A stretch of DNA of 5,329 nt from positions 1-5,329 of the forward strand of contig JAFQLN010000161.1 in NCBI GenBank assembly GCA_017414585.1. Direction: 5' to 3'. This document shows, one piece after another, positions 5,248 to 5,329 of this stretch; position 1 is the stretch's first letter, and each line of letters opens with the position of its first letter. A model generated the notes under the pieces. The model ran no database searches and had not been told where the DNA came from. It saw only the letters and a list, made by a program, of their open reading frames with translations. Position numbers and translations under genes: made by a program. The stretch comes from Clostridia bacterium (GTDB lineage Bacteria; Bacillota_A; Clostridia; Oscillospirales; CAG-272).

Positions 5248-5329
5248 GCTCGCCCTCCGGGAGAGCTGTCAGCTTTGCTGACTGAGAGGGGGTAAAAACT
5301 GCAAATTTGCTCTATTGCCCTCTCCGACA
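5248..5329. repeat. Second multi-hairpin repeat, cut by the window edge
   Basis: Successive inverted repeats are present. GCTCGCCC (5248-5255) pairs with GGGAGAGC (5259-5266), with one mismatch. GTCAGC (5268-5273) pairs with GCTGAC (5277-5282) around TTT. GAGAGGG (5284-5290) pairs with CCCTCTC (5318-5324) and encloses a perfect 10-bp palindrome, GCAAATTTGC (5301-5310). The string resembles a dispersed repeat I associate with gut Clostridia. It probably continues beyond 5329. Confidence 0.65.

Larger units (their letters stand above)
4812..5329. other. Gene-free region upstream of asnS
   Basis: About 520 bp upstream of the asnS promoter hold no believable gene. The only open frames cross the GC-rich repeat arms and lack ribosome binding sites. 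The content is the nested palindrome, a small perfect hairpin at 5171-5183 (CTGTTC C GAACAG), the second hairpin repeat at the right edge, and AT-rich sequence. CAGAATTTC occurs twice (4840-4848 and 5181-5189), each followed by a CGGCA and an AT-rich tract, hinting at a decayed direct repeat. Confidence 0.6.

Overview
The window looks like chromosomal DNA from an anaerobic member of the Firmicutes, most likely class Clostridia (Oscillospiraceae/Ruminococcaceae-like). The reasons are Gram-positive-style AAAGG-type ribosome binding sites, sigma-A promoters close to consensus, a YerB/DUF3048 lipoprotein, and intergenic multi-hairpin repeats of a kind I associate with gut Clostridia. No species can be named from the sequence alone.

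All five credible genes lie on the minus strand, so transcription runs from high to low coordinates. From the right: about 550 bp of gene-free, repeat-rich DNA (4783-5329); a promoter, then asnS (asparaginyl-tRNA synthetase, 3338-4729); three bases after its stop, a 62-residue two-helix membrane protein (3146-3334); and a strong intrinsic terminator (3101-3141) closing that two-gene unit. Next is a 58-residue single-helix membrane protein (2714-2890), with its own extended -10 promoter and a palindrome over the -35 box. Then comes an M28-family metallopeptidase with a transmembrane hairpin inside its catalytic domain (1683-2624), and finally a DUF3048 (YerB-like) lipoprotein with a very acidic linker (208-1584). 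Positions 1-207 hold another composite multi-hairpin repeat.

Each transcription unit appears to have its own promoter. The most compact junction lies between the 58-residue gene and the M28 gene. Within 90 bp there are a stop codon, a perfect TTGACA-17-TATAAT promoter, an intrinsic terminator whose first arm contains the predicted transcription start, a ribosome binding site and a start codon. The right-hand non-coding region holds three nested inverted-repeat arm pairs that share one centre to within a base, giving an imperfect palindrome of about 290 bp around a perfect 29-bp inverted repeat.

Apart from asnS, which is housekeeping, the genes encode envelope or membrane proteins. There is no clear evidence that they form one pathway. 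I see no CRISPR array, tRNA, rRNA, transposase or phage gene.
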